Origin: Halorussus litoreus
GTDB taxonomy: Archaea > Halobacteriota > Halobacteria > Halobacteriales > Haladaptataceae
Length of the DNA: 34,170 nt
NCBI RefSeq assembly: GCF_003382685.1
Contig: NZ_KZ859503.1
Location: 1 to 34,170 of the forward strand
Direction of reading: 5' to 3'
Below the pieces are notes generated by a model. The model was not told the DNA's origin, did not search any database, and saw only the letters and a program-made list of their open reading frames with translations. Each line of letters starts with the position of its first letter. Positions within the stretch are counted from its first letter, which is position 1. The position numbers and the translations under genes are program-made. Below are positions 1-7,461 of this stretch, piece after piece.

Positions 1-1
1 C

Positions 2-2803
2 GCCGCGCTCGCCAGCACCACGCTCGCCGCCTCGTCTGAAGAGGGCGTCGCCGAGCGCACGGGCCGGAGTCCGCGTCCGCTTTCGAACGAAATTGTCACC
101 GACGGTGGCGATGTGAACGAGGACGACGCGGACGGTGGTGACCCAGACTGCAGCGACGCGGACGGTGGCGACTCGGAGCGGGAACTCCAGGATCGGATTC
201 GCCAGCAGCACGCCGTTGCGGAGTTCTCCCGGCAGGCACTGGCGGATCGGCCGCTCGACGAACTGTTCGACGAGGCGGTCGAACTCGTCGCCAACGCGCT
301 CGACCACGACTACGCGAAGGTGCTGGAACTCCGTCCGGACGAGGACGATCTCCTACTCCGCGCCGGGGTAGGCTGGCGCGAAGGGGTCGTCGGGTCCGCG
401 ACGGTCGGCACGAACCGGGAGTCCCAAGCGGGGTACACCCTGCTCTCCTCGGAGCCCGTCGTAGTCGAGGACCTCACGACCGAGGATCGGTTCTCCGGCC
501 CCGAACTGCTCACGTCCCACGACGTGTCCGGCGGGATCAGCACCGTCGTCGGGTCCTGCGACGAGCCATGGGGCATCCTCGGAACCCACGACACCGACCG
601 CCGGTCGTACGCCAACCACGACGTGGAGTTCGTCCGGAGCATGGCCCACCTGCTCGCGACCGCCATCGAACGGCACGAGCGCGAGCGGGAGCTCCAGCGC
701 CACGACGCGATGCTCGACGCGGTGAGCGACGGTGTGTACGCCCTCGACGCCGACTCGCGGTACGTCGCGGTCAACGACGCCTACCTGGAACTCACCGGCT
801 ACTCCCGCGAGGAGATACTCGGGAGTCACGTCACGGAGATCCTCGGTGAGGGGCTGTTCGAGCAGACGGAATGGGTCCAGGAGGCGCTCGAAGCGGGCGA
901 GGACGTGGTGACTGTGGAGGGAGAGATGCCGACCAGGGACGGCGAGTCGGTTCCGGTCGAGGCACGCGTCACGCCGTTCCGTCTCTCGAACGACGACGAG
1001 CTGGCCCGCGTCGGCGTGGTCCGAGACGTGTCCGACCGGAAGCTCCGGGAGGCCAAGCTCACCGAACTCACCGGCACCGCGGGGTCGCTCGCCGACGCAG
1101 AGACGCCCGACGCCATCTGCGAGGCCACGGTCGACGCCGCGGTCGACGTGCTCGGGTTCCCGAACGCGGCGGTCGCGCTGTACGACGACGCGGCCAGCGC
1201 GCTCGTCCCCGAGGCACTGCGGTGGGACGGTGACACTATCGACGACGCGCTGCTGGGAGCCCGGAGCGAGGGCGCGGCGTGGCGAACGTTCGTCGACAGC
1301 GAGTCGCGAGTCGTCGACGACCTCGGCGTGGAGGCGGGGGAAAAGACGGACGCGGAAGCGGCGGTGCAGGCGGACGAAGGAGTCCAAGCAGGGCCGTCAG
1401 CCACCGCCCTTTCGTCCGCGCTCACGATCCCGCTGGGCAAGCACGGCGTGTTCGTCGCGGCGTCGCCGGAGCCGGGGGCGTTCGACGGGACCGACCGGTC
1501 GCTGGCGGACCTGCTGTGCTCGAACGTCCGGTCGGCGCTCGATCGGGCGTCCCGCGAGGTGACGCTTCGCGAGCAGCGCGACGAGCTACGGACAAAGAAT
1601 CGGGAGCTCGAGCGGGTGAACCGCGTCAACGGTGTCATCCGGGAGCTCACGAAGGCGGTCACGCAAGCGTCCTCGCCCGAGGAGGTCGGGCAGGCCACGT
1701 GCGACCGGCTCACCGAGAGCGGGCTGTACCGGTTCGCGTGGTTCGGCACGCTCGACAGGGCCACCGACGAGGTCGAGCCGGCAACGTGGGCCGGGGTCGA
1801 GGAGGGGTATCTCGACGAGGTGATCGTGACCGCCGACGGCGAGAGCGCGCGGGGCCAGGGACCGGCCGGGCGCGCGGTCCGGACGAAGGAGGTACAGGTG
1901 CAGGACGACCTGCTGGGCGACCCGCCGTTCGAGCCGTGGCGCGAGCAGGCGCTCAAGCGCGGCTACCGGTCGAGCGCATCGGTGCCGGTCGTCTACGACG
2001 GAACGGTTCGAGGCGTGCTCAACCTGTACGCCGGCGAGTCCGGAGCCTTCGACGAGACCGAGCGAGCGGTGCTGACCGAACTCGGGGAGTTCGTCGGCTA
2101 CGCGATGAACGCGCTCGAACAGCGCCGGGCGCTCGCCAGCGACCGGTCGGTCGAGCTCGACTTCCGGGTTCGGGGCACCTCGACCGCAGTGCTCGCGTTC
2201 GTCTCGGACGCGGACGCGGAGTTCGAGTTCGAGAGCGCGGTCCAGCGCGCGGACGGCCGACTCCACGTGTTCTTCACCATCTCCGGACCGCCGGCCGAGG
2301 AGACGCTGGACTACGTCGAGGACGTGCCGTGGATCGAGGACGTGCGACTCGTGGCCGACCGTGACGACGAGCACCTCTACGAGACCACGCTGAGCGAGAA
2401 CTCGTTCCTCACGGCGCTGCTGGACAGGAGTGCGATGCCGAGGACGCTGACGGCCGCGGACGGCGAAGGCCGATTCGTGATCCGGGTCCCGTGGGACGCC
2501 GACGTGCGGACGTTCGTGGACCTGTTCGAGGACTACTACGAAGACGTGGAACTGGTCGCCCGCCGCGAGCGTGACGAACCAGTGCTGACTCGCCAGGAGT
2601 TCGAGTCCGAACTCGCCGACCGACTCACCGACCGACAGCGCGAGGTGGTCCGGATGGCGTACTTCGGTGGCTTCTTCGAGTGGCCCCGCGAGAGCACGGC
2701 CGAGGAGATCGCCGACGCGCTCGGGGTGTCCCAGCCGACGGTGAGCCGCCACGTTCGTCGGGCCGAGCGCGAACTGTTCGCGCTCCTGTTCGAGGAGCCG
2801 TGA
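2..2803 (+). CDS. Bat-type multi-sensor transcriptional regulator (GAF-PAS-GAF-GAF-HTH_10), 5' partial
   Basis: The product is a cytoplasmic sensor-regulator of the haloarchaeal bacterioopsin-activator (Bat) type. Counting from the GTG at 113, I see a GAF-like domain (about 35-185), a PAS domain (about 195-318, with NDAYLELTGYSREEILG), a second GAF-like region (about 320-470), a third GAF (about 510-690), a Bat-specific domain (about 700-830) and a C-terminal HTH_10 (LTDRQREVVRMAYFGGFF, then ALGVSQPTVSRHVRRAER). The same frame is open back to base 2 with normal codon use, so the gene probably starts outside the window and may carry a further N-terminal domain such as a receiver. The GTG at 113 follows an Asp/Gly-rich linker with three near-identical DGGD units and is an unlikely true start. 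The HTH should bind DNA; the ligand and targets cannot be inferred. Confidence 0.9.
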   Translation, partial: AALASTTLAASSEEGVAERTGRSPRPLSNEIVTDGGDVNEDDADGGDPDCSDADGGDSERELQDRIRQQHAVAEFSRQALADRPLDELFDEAVELVANALDHDYAKVLELRPDEDDLLLRAGVGWREGVVGSATVGTNRESQAGYTLLSSEPVVVEDLTTEDRFSGPELLTSHDVSGGISTVVGSCDEPWGILGTHDTDRRSYANHDVEFVRSMAHLLATAIERHERERELQRHDAMLDAVSDGVYALDADSRYVAVNDAYLELTGYSREEILGSHVTEILGEGLFEQTEWVQEALEAGEDVVTVEGEMPTRDGESVPVEARVTPFRLSNDDELARVGVVRDVSDRKLREAKLTELTGTAGSLADAETPDAICEATVDAAVDVLGFPNAAVALYDDAASALVPEALRWDGDTIDDALLGARSEGAAWRTFVDSESRVVDDLGVEAGEKTDAEAAVQADEGVQAGPSATALSSALTIPLGKHGVFVAASPEPGAFDGTDRSLADLLCSNVRSALDRASREVTLREQRDELRTKNRELERVNRVNGVIRELTKAVTQASSPEEVGQATCDRLTESGLYRFAWFGTLDRATDEVEPATWAGVEEGYLDEVIVTADGESARGQGPAGRAVRTKEVQVQDDLLGDPPFEPWREQALKRGYRSSASVPVVYDGTVRGVLNLYAGESGAFDETERAVLTELGEFVGYAMNALEQRRALASDRSVELDFRVRGTSTAVLAFVSDADAEFEFESAVQRADGRLHVFFTISGPPAEETLDYVEDVPWIEDVRLVADRDDEHLYETTLSENSFLTALLDRSAMPRTLTAADGEGRFVIRVPWDADVRTFVDLFEDYYEDVELVARRERDEPVLTRQEFESELADRLTDRQREVVRMAYFGGFFEWPRESTAEEIADALGVSQPTVSRHVRRAERELFALLFEEP

Positions 2804-2945
2804 GTCGATTCGCGCAGAGGCCCCGAAACGACCACTCGCGGCAACATTTGCGCGGAATTTAGAAGTATAACCCCCACGGCTCGCGCCGGGATATGCATCT
2901 ATCGTTAATTGCTATCCCCGAGCCGTTCGTTCGAACGAGTACAGA

Positions 2946-3275
2946 ATGAGTCAATCACTGAGTGGGGAGTCCGTCGAGGAGCCGTCGACCAGCCAGCTCG
3001 TCATCGAGGCCGTGTCCGAGGCAACCGGTAGCGATCCGACCGAGGTGGGGCCGCTGTACCACGTCATCGACCCGGACGCGCTCGACCGACTGTTCGCCGG
3101 GACGCCCGGGCGCACCCGAGTTGGCGGTCGCGTGGAGTTCACCTTCGCCGGCTGCGACGTGGTCGTCCGCGGGGACGGCGAGGTCGAAGCTTCCGAGCGC
3201 GAGGCTCTCGCGGGGGTCGGCGACACCCCCGAGAACGAGGGCACCCGCGCCGGATCGAGCTACGAAGTCAGATAG
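2946..3275 (+). CDS. HalOD1 output-domain protein
   Basis: This 109-residue protein consists almost wholly of a HalOD1 domain, a haloarchaeal domain predicted to be a signalling output module. After a disordered acidic start (about residues 1-18) come the typical features: a helix ending in VSEATGSDPTEVGPLYHVID, then LDRLF, then a two-stranded end with VEFTFAGCDVVVRG. The ATG at 2946 is the first start in frame. A 12-bp palindrome (2927-2938, TCGTTCGAACGA) lies just before it and an AT-rich TATA-like stretch lies near 2904-2912. It follows the Bat-type regulator on the same strand and ends one base before the next ATG, so it is likely co-transcribed with the zinc-finger gene. A paralogue lies at 28860. 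Confidence 0.85.
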   Translation: MSQSLSGESVEEPSTSQLVIEAVSEATGSDPTEVGPLYHVIDPDALDRLFAGTPGRTRVGGRVEFTFAGCDVVVRGDGEVEASEREALAGVGDTPENEGTRAGSSYEVR

Positions 3276-3276
3276 T

Positions 3277-3555
3277 ATGGGGACGGGGGACAGTGATCGC
3301 TTCGGGGCCCGTCGGTCGGTACTGGTCGGCCAGGACGATGGTCTACCGAGCGAGCGCGACGGCCCGCGAAGTGAGCGCAACGGTCTACGGAGTGAGCACG
3401 AATCCGTGAATCGGCAGTGTTCGTACTGCGGGGAAGACGTACCCGCCGAAGAGTGGCACCCGGTGGCGACCGTACGCGACGCCGACGGCGACATCGATAT
3501 CCACGCGTTCTGCAACGAAGCGTGTCGGTCGGCGTGGGAGCGCGAGCGCGAGTAG
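3277..3555 (+). CDS. Small zinc-finger (TRASH/MYM-like) protein
   Basis: This 92-residue protein has a C-terminal zinc-binding module: CSYCGEDV, a histidine in EEWHPV, another in IDIHAFC, then FCNEACRSAW. The CxxC...H...CxxxC layout resembles the small haloarchaeal proteins grouped as DUF7576, whose function is unknown. The N-terminal half is a seven-residue repeat (about residues 22-42) and is probably disordered. I chose the ATG at 3277, one base after the stop of the HalOD1 gene. A GTG at 3406 just before the zinc finger would give a 49-residue protein with no repeat, so the N-terminus is uncertain. Confidence 0.75.
   Translation: MGTGDSDRFGARRSVLVGQDDGLPSERDGPRSERNGLRSEHESVNRQCSYCGEDVPAEEWHPVATVRDADGDIDIHAFCNEACRSAWERERE
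3340..3402 (+). repeat. Three tandem 21-bp units inside the zinc-finger gene
   Basis: Three diverged 21-bp units start at 3340, 3361 and 3382 and encode GLPSERD, GPRSERN and GLRSEHE. The unit is a whole number of codons, so copy number can change without a frameshift. The segment lies before the zinc finger and may be non-essential linker. Confidence 0.75.
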
Positions 3556-3569
3556 CTCAGTCGTCGTTC

Positions 3570-6059
3570 TCAGTCCTCGTTTAGCGTCACCTCGTAGACG
3601 ACGACACCGTCTTTCTCGAAGACGGGCTCGATGCCCGCCTCGTCGCCGAACTCCAGATCGGCGTCGGGGTACGCCTCGCGTTCGAGCGGCCCGACATAGA
3701 GATACTCCACGTCGTACGTATCGAGGAGTTCGGCCCGCTCGCTCGGGTGGCCAGTGTAGATGTAGTCGACGTCCTCCTCGCGGGCCTGCGCCAGCTCGTA
3801 CCCGCGGTACGCGCCCTCCTGATACACCCAGCCCACGACAGCCGGGAGACCGGTCAGCGAGGGCACGGGGCTGGACCACTGGTACGGGCTGCCCGGCGCG
3901 GTGACGACGTGGGGCTGGCCCGCCCTGTCGTCGAGCCAGTGGATGGCCTCGACCTCGTCGGGATGGCGCTCGTCGAGGTACGCGAGGCCGTCGAGGGTCG
4001 TCTCGTCGGGACTCACGAGGTCGCCGTTCGGCGCGAAATGGGACTTCAGCACGAGGCCGCCGTACAGCGAAGTCGACACCACGAGGATCGCAGCGACGAC
4101 CGCCATCAGGTCCCCGCGCGAGACGCCGAATCCACCGGTCGAGACGCCGAGTCCGGCGAGCGACGCCGACCGGTCGGCGTCGCTCGCCGGACTCGGCTCG
4201 TCCCCGCCGGCCGACTCCGACCGCCCGTCGCTGCCCAGTCCCGCCCGGTCGCTGACGAGGGCGGCCAACATGGCTCCCGCGGCGGTCCCCCAGAGCACCC
4301 ACACCTGCATGTACACCTTGAACACGGTGTTGAACCGGCCCGAGATGGCACCGTCCTCGACGTACGCGAACTCCACGATGGTCACCAGTCCGGCCCCGGC
4401 CACGAGCAGGACGGTCCCGTAGCCGACAGCGGAGTTCCGAGCCTCCCGCGACCGGAGCAACAGCCAGCCGAACAGAAGGAGGGGAACCACGAGCGCGAGC
4501 ACGGCGTAGCCCGCCATCCACGCGACGACCGCGACCAGCACGCCGAGCAGGCCGACGCGTGCGGGGTCGACCGCGAACGTCCGCTTGGCGCGCGGCCAGA
4601 GGTAGAGCGCGAACACCAACAGGAACGCGCCGTGGACGAGGACGAGTCCCGTCGCTGTGGACGGGTTCGGCAACACGTCGAAGCTCCGGTTGCTCGCCGA
4701 CCCGAGCAAAATACCGACGACGAACGGCGAGAGCCACGCCACGGTCAGCGCGGCGATTGCACCCGCGCCAGCGAACGCCGAGCCGACGCGTCGGGCTTCG
4801 CCGAACAGGACGGTCTCGGGAGAGAGTTCCTCTCGGGACTCACCGCCGACCGACTCGCCGTCGACCGACTCGCCGCCGTCCGAGACGGGGGTCGTCCGTC
4901 CGCCGGGCGAGCGCCCGGGCACCACCAGCGAGAGGGGGTCGCCGGTTGCGAACAGGAGCGCGAGCCACGCGACCCCGAGGCCGGTCGGGAGGCTCCAGGC
5001 GTTGACCAGTCCGAGCAACGCGACGGCCACCGGGAGGACGCCGAGCGCGAGGACCCGCCGGCGGCCCTGCTCGCTCGGCGGGGTCCGGTAGTAGGCGAAC
5101 CCGAGCGCCGCGATCAGCACGAGGAACTGCGTGCTGAGCATGTGGCCGTGGAGGTCGCCATTGTAGAACGCGAACAGCGGGAACTCGTTGATGGTGTTCG
5201 GGATGACCCGGCTCGGTCCCCAGTACCCGAACTCGCTCAGCCCGCTGGCCACGAGTTCTCCCGCTGCCGACAGCGAGCCGTCGGGGCTGCGGAGTTCGTC
5301 GGCGACCCAGTTCGAGACGCCCGCCGCAGTCGAGTCGGGCAGGAGCCCGATCAGTCCGGTGACCGGGACGACGAGGTTGCTCGCAAAGCCGACGAAGAAC
5401 GCCGCGAAGGTGCCGCCGACGCGGGCCGACGCGCCGCGAGAGTCGGCGAGCGCGCTTCCGAGGCCGTACGCCGCGGTCACGAGCGAGGCGTAGAAGCCCG
5501 ACAGCGCGAGGTTGTAGGCGAACCGCGGGGCGGTACCGGTCAGATGCGACAGCGTCGCGGCCACGAGGTGGCCGCCGTAGTAGTACACCACGTGGTCGCC
5601 CGCCCACCACATGTCCTCCGGGGGCAGTGCGGTAGTCCGCATCAGCGACTTGAAGATGCCGAAGTCGAGGAACTTCTCGCCGCCGCCCGGGACGATGGCC
5701 GGATCGACCGCCCGAACCGCGACGAGGAGCGCGAACGCCAGCGCAAATACGATTACTGATTCCGCGTACGCGTACGGGCGCACGCTCGCGCGACCGCCCG
5801 GCCGCACCGACTCGTCGCGCCAGACGAGGGCTGCGGACAGACCGACGAGCGCGAAGACGCCGAGAACCGCGGTCCACCGGCCGAATCGGAGATGACCGAT
5901 CCAGTAGACGACGGTGGTGACGACGACAAGCGCGAGCGGCAGCGCGACGGCCGCACCGCGGTCGGGGAACCGGGGAAACAGCCGGGCCGCGAGCGGGAGC
6001 GCGGCCACCGCGAGCGCCTGAAAGGCGACGAACCACAGCAGGGCGAGCGCGTACTCCAT
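3570..6059 (-). CDS. DUF2298 / Chlor_Arch_YYY family polytopic membrane protein
   Basis: This 829-residue integral membrane protein belongs to the DUF2298 (YYY) family, whose function is unproven; glycosyltransferase-like roles have been suggested for related large membrane proteins. The hallmarks are visible: MWWAGDHVVYYYGGHLVAA, FNTVFKVYMQVWVLWG and many hydrophobic segments from residue 1 onward, with a soluble C-terminal part (PHVVTAPGSPYQWSSP, YIYTGHPSERAELL). I chose the ATG at 6059. The frame continues upstream to 6266, but that extension is not membrane-like and reaches into the tRNA, and a TATA-like box sits about 28 bases before 6059. Two hydrophilic linkers carry short repeats, and one contains a perfect 52-bp palindrome. 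The gene is divergent from the tRNA and appears monocistronic. Confidence 0.88.
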   Translation of the reverse strand: MEYALALLWFVAFQALAVAALPLAARLFPRFPDRGAAVALPLALVVVTTVVYWIGHLRFGRWTAVLGVFALVGLSAALVWRDESVRPGGRASVRPYAYAESVIVFALAFALLVAVRAVDPAIVPGGGEKFLDFGIFKSLMRTTALPPEDMWWAGDHVVYYYGGHLVAATLSHLTGTAPRFAYNLALSGFYASLVTAAYGLGSALADSRGASARVGGTFAAFFVGFASNLVVPVTGLIGLLPDSTAAGVSNWVADELRSPDGSLSAAGELVASGLSEFGYWGPSRVIPNTINEFPLFAFYNGDLHGHMLSTQFLVLIAALGFAYYRTPPSEQGRRRVLALGVLPVAVALLGLVNAWSLPTGLGVAWLALLFATGDPLSLVVPGRSPGGRTTPVSDGGESVDGESVGGESREELSPETVLFGEARRVGSAFAGAGAIAALTVAWLSPFVVGILLGSASNRSFDVLPNPSTATGLVLVHGAFLLVFALYLWPRAKRTFAVDPARVGLLGVLVAVVAWMAGYAVLALVVPLLLFGWLLLRSREARNSAVGYGTVLLVAGAGLVTIVEFAYVEDGAISGRFNTVFKVYMQVWVLWGTAAGAMLAALVSDRAGLGSDGRSESAGGDEPSPASDADRSASLAGLGVSTGGFGVSRGDLMAVVAAILVVSTSLYGGLVLKSHFAPNGDLVSPDETTLDGLAYLDERHPDEVEAIHWLDDRAGQPHVVTAPGSPYQWSSPVPSLTGLPAVVGWVYQEGAYRGYELAQAREEDVDYIYTGHPSERAELLDTYDVEYLYVGPLEREAYPDADLEFGDEAGIEPVFEKDGVVVYEVTLNED
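4146..4197. repeat. Perfect 52-bp palindrome within the DUF2298 coding region
   Basis: Bases 4146-4171 are the exact reverse complement of 4172-4197, with no spacer and no mismatch; pairing fails at 4145/4198. It encodes part of the linker PSPASDADRSASLAGLG in the membrane protein. Next to it, a 14-nt direct repeat with one mismatch (4120-4133 and 4141-4154) makes a seven-residue repeat GLGVSTG/GFGVSRG. The function is unknown; it could extrude as a cruciform. Confidence 0.95.
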
Positions 6060-6083
6060 TCGAACTGTAGGCGAGCGGGCGAG

Positions 6084-6092
6084 AGATAAACC
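6084..6092 (-). promoter_or_regulatory. TATA-like box for the DUF2298 gene
   Basis: On the minus strand this reads GGTTTATCT, centred about 28 bases before the ATG at 6059. That is the spacing expected for a leaderless archaeal transcript and supports the chosen start. Confidence 0.55.
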
Positions 6093-6228
6093 TCTTGGGG
6101 TTCGTACTGCTTTCTCGCCGCCGAACAGCCGCACGGGAACGTCCAAGTTGAGTGGTACCACGGGCCATAAATCCGCGGACGGCAGCCGAATCACAATCCT
6201 TAACTGTGGGACGGCGCTACGAAGTGAT

Positions 6229-6303
6229 AGCGGGATGGGATAGCCAGGAGATTCCGGCGGGCTCATAACCCGCAGACCGGTGGTTCAAATCCACCTCCCG
6301 CTA
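6229..6303 (+). tRNA. Initiator tRNA-Met (CAT)
   Basis: This is a full 75-nt cloverleaf. The acceptor arm pairs 6229-6235 (AGCGGGA) with 6296-6302 (TCCCGCT), with A73 at 6303. The anticodon stem GCGGG/CCCGC encloses the loop CTCATAA (anticodon CAT at 6264-6266), and the T arm is GGTGG-TTCAAAT-CCACC. The A1-U72 pair and the three consecutive G-C pairs next to the anticodon loop mark it as the archaeal initiator rather than an elongator. No CCA is encoded. A TATA-like CCTTAACT (6198-6205) lies about 28 bases upstream. A 7-bp hairpin (6307-6313 with 6323-6329) follows the gene. Confidence 0.97.
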
Positions 6304-6649
6304 CTTCTCTCGGACTCGACCACCGAGAGCGGCGTCTCGTCGCCGCTTGGCTGGCGAGATCGTGAACTTGCACGGAGTAGATTTGAACCCAGCAGTCCGC
6401 AAAGCCACCAGTAGTTGTACGTGACGAGTATTCTAGTCCGGGCAGAAGCTCCCGAGCAGAATAGTAACATAGAATATAATTCTTCGCGGTGGGGTTCGAC
6501 ATATTTACTCAGGAAAAAATAAATATGGGCTGATATTCGGCAGTTACGCGGTCAAACCGATGCGAAGCTGCGGCAAATATTTCAATAATTTTTGTTCATG
6601 GGGTTCGTGGCCGGGGTGCGCGCGCCGTCGCGTGCGACTTTGCGGGACC
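6304..6649. other. AT-richer non-coding island downstream of the initiator tRNA
   Basis: I see no convincing gene here. The stretch from about 6440 to 6600 is clearly more AT-rich than its surroundings (for example GGAAAAAATAAATATG near 6513). Around 6383-6397 the minus strand carries CTGGGTTCAAATCTA, which looks like a degenerate tRNA T-arm. Open frames on the minus strand run through the tRNA and have no domain-like content. It is best read as decayed or foreign DNA next to a tRNA. Confidence 0.5.
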
Positions 6650-6953
6650 GACGCGCGCGAGCACTCCCAAGACGGTAACGGCGGCTTTCTCGTAGAGGGC
6701 CGCGACGTCACCGGCTTCCCCCACGAGTGGGAGGAGTGATCGTGGACGACCACGACCTGATGCCCGACGGGCGAAAGCTGCCGTACTGAGTCGAGGACGA
6801 GGTAAAAGCCGCGGGGCGAACTGGGACGCCGAGCTCGACGCCGAGACCAGCGTCACCGTGGACGGCGACCCCGTGACCGCCCGCGGTCCCGGGTCGTCTC
6901 ACGAGGCTGCGACCACCCTCGTCGAGCAGTTCGGCGTCTCCCGAACGGCGTAA
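6650..6953 (+). pseudogene. Decayed DJ-1/PfpI-family gene (C-terminal half)
   Basis: Three frames together give the C-terminal half of a DJ-1/PfpI (class I glutamine amidotransferase-like) protein. Frame one reads GGFLVEGRDVTGFPHEWEE up to a TGA at 6737. Frame two reads IVDDHDLMPDGRKLPY, then a stop at 6787, then VEDEVKAAG. Frame three, from 6819, reads NWDAELDAETSVTVDGD, continues to TLVEQFGVSRTA and stops at 6951. Two frameshifts (near 6737 and 6817) and one nonsense codon mean it cannot make a normal product. The N-terminal half with the nucleophile-elbow cysteine is missing. The order of motifs matches the family, where GRxVTGF is followed by a conserved C-terminal helix. A sequencing error is unlikely to explain three lesions plus the missing half. 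Confidence 0.8.
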
Positions 6954-7006
6954 CGTCGAACGCACACTTTTATCACCCACCTGTCCGCATCGTAGGTGAG
7001 TACACG

Positions 7007-7285
7007 ATGGCGATGGGCACCCGAGGGGTTCTGGCGATCTTCGCTGGACTGTTGATGACCGCCGGCTTCGTCGCCGCGCGGACGGAGAATCGCTTGCTGG
7101 GAACGTGGCTGATGATGCTCGGGTTCGTCTTCGCCACACTCTGGTCGGTCATGAGCGTCTTTTGGTCGGAGTCGAATCCGAGCCCGCTCGGGTCGGAGGC
7201 GTGGCTGTCTTTGGCGGCGATGGCCGCTGCCGGTGCGGTGTATTTCGGGTATCTGGGCCTCTACGGCGAAGGAATGGGCGAATAA
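7007..7285 (+). CDS. Small membrane protein, about three transmembrane segments
   Basis: This 92-residue hydrophobic protein has three predicted membrane segments (about 7-24, 32-52 and 66-84) separated by short charged loops (ARTENR, FWSESNPSP). I do not recognise a family. The start is the ATG at 7007; a second ATG at 7013 would remove two residues. It lies alone between the DJ-1 pseudogene and the ABC transporter and has its own spacing, so operon membership is unclear. Codon use is typical of the genome. Confidence 0.75.
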   Translation: MAMGTRGVLAIFAGLLMTAGFVAARTENRLLGTWLMMLGFVFATLWSVMSVFWSESNPSPLGSEAWLSLAAMAAAGAVYFGYLGLYGEGMGE

Positions 7286-7430
7286 TCGCTTGACAGCCCT
7301 ATCACTGGTCGAACGCACGCAGCCGTCGACGGAACGAACGAGGATGGAGATTTCATACTTACGCTACCGGTAATTTCCACTTTCAGTGGCGTTATTGTTC
7401 CGTTTCCGGCTAATACTTCATAACCAGTAG

Positions 7431-7438
7431 ATTTAAAT
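7431..7438 (+). promoter_or_regulatory. TATA box of the ABC transporter operon
   Basis: ATTTAAAT is centred about 27 bases before the ATG at 7462, the position expected when transcription starts at or next to the start codon. This favours 7462 over the upstream in-frame ATG at 7441, which lies between the box and the inferred transcript start. Confidence 0.7.
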
Positions 7439-7461
7439 GCATGATTGCATACCTCATTGGT

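Noticed and set aside
3747-5759. 670-residue plus-strand ORF opposite the DUF2298 gene
   Set aside because: Antisense shadow caused by GC-rich codon bias; composition is His/Arg/Glu-rich without any motif.
6060-6266. N-terminal extension of the DUF2298 protein
   Set aside because: The frame is open to 6266, but that ATG is the reverse complement of the tRNA anticodon itself, and the added residues are not membrane-like.
6263-6502. Minus-strand ORF ending in GGGFEPPVCGL
   Set aside because: Its end is the translated tRNA and the rest has no domain or haloarchaeal composition.
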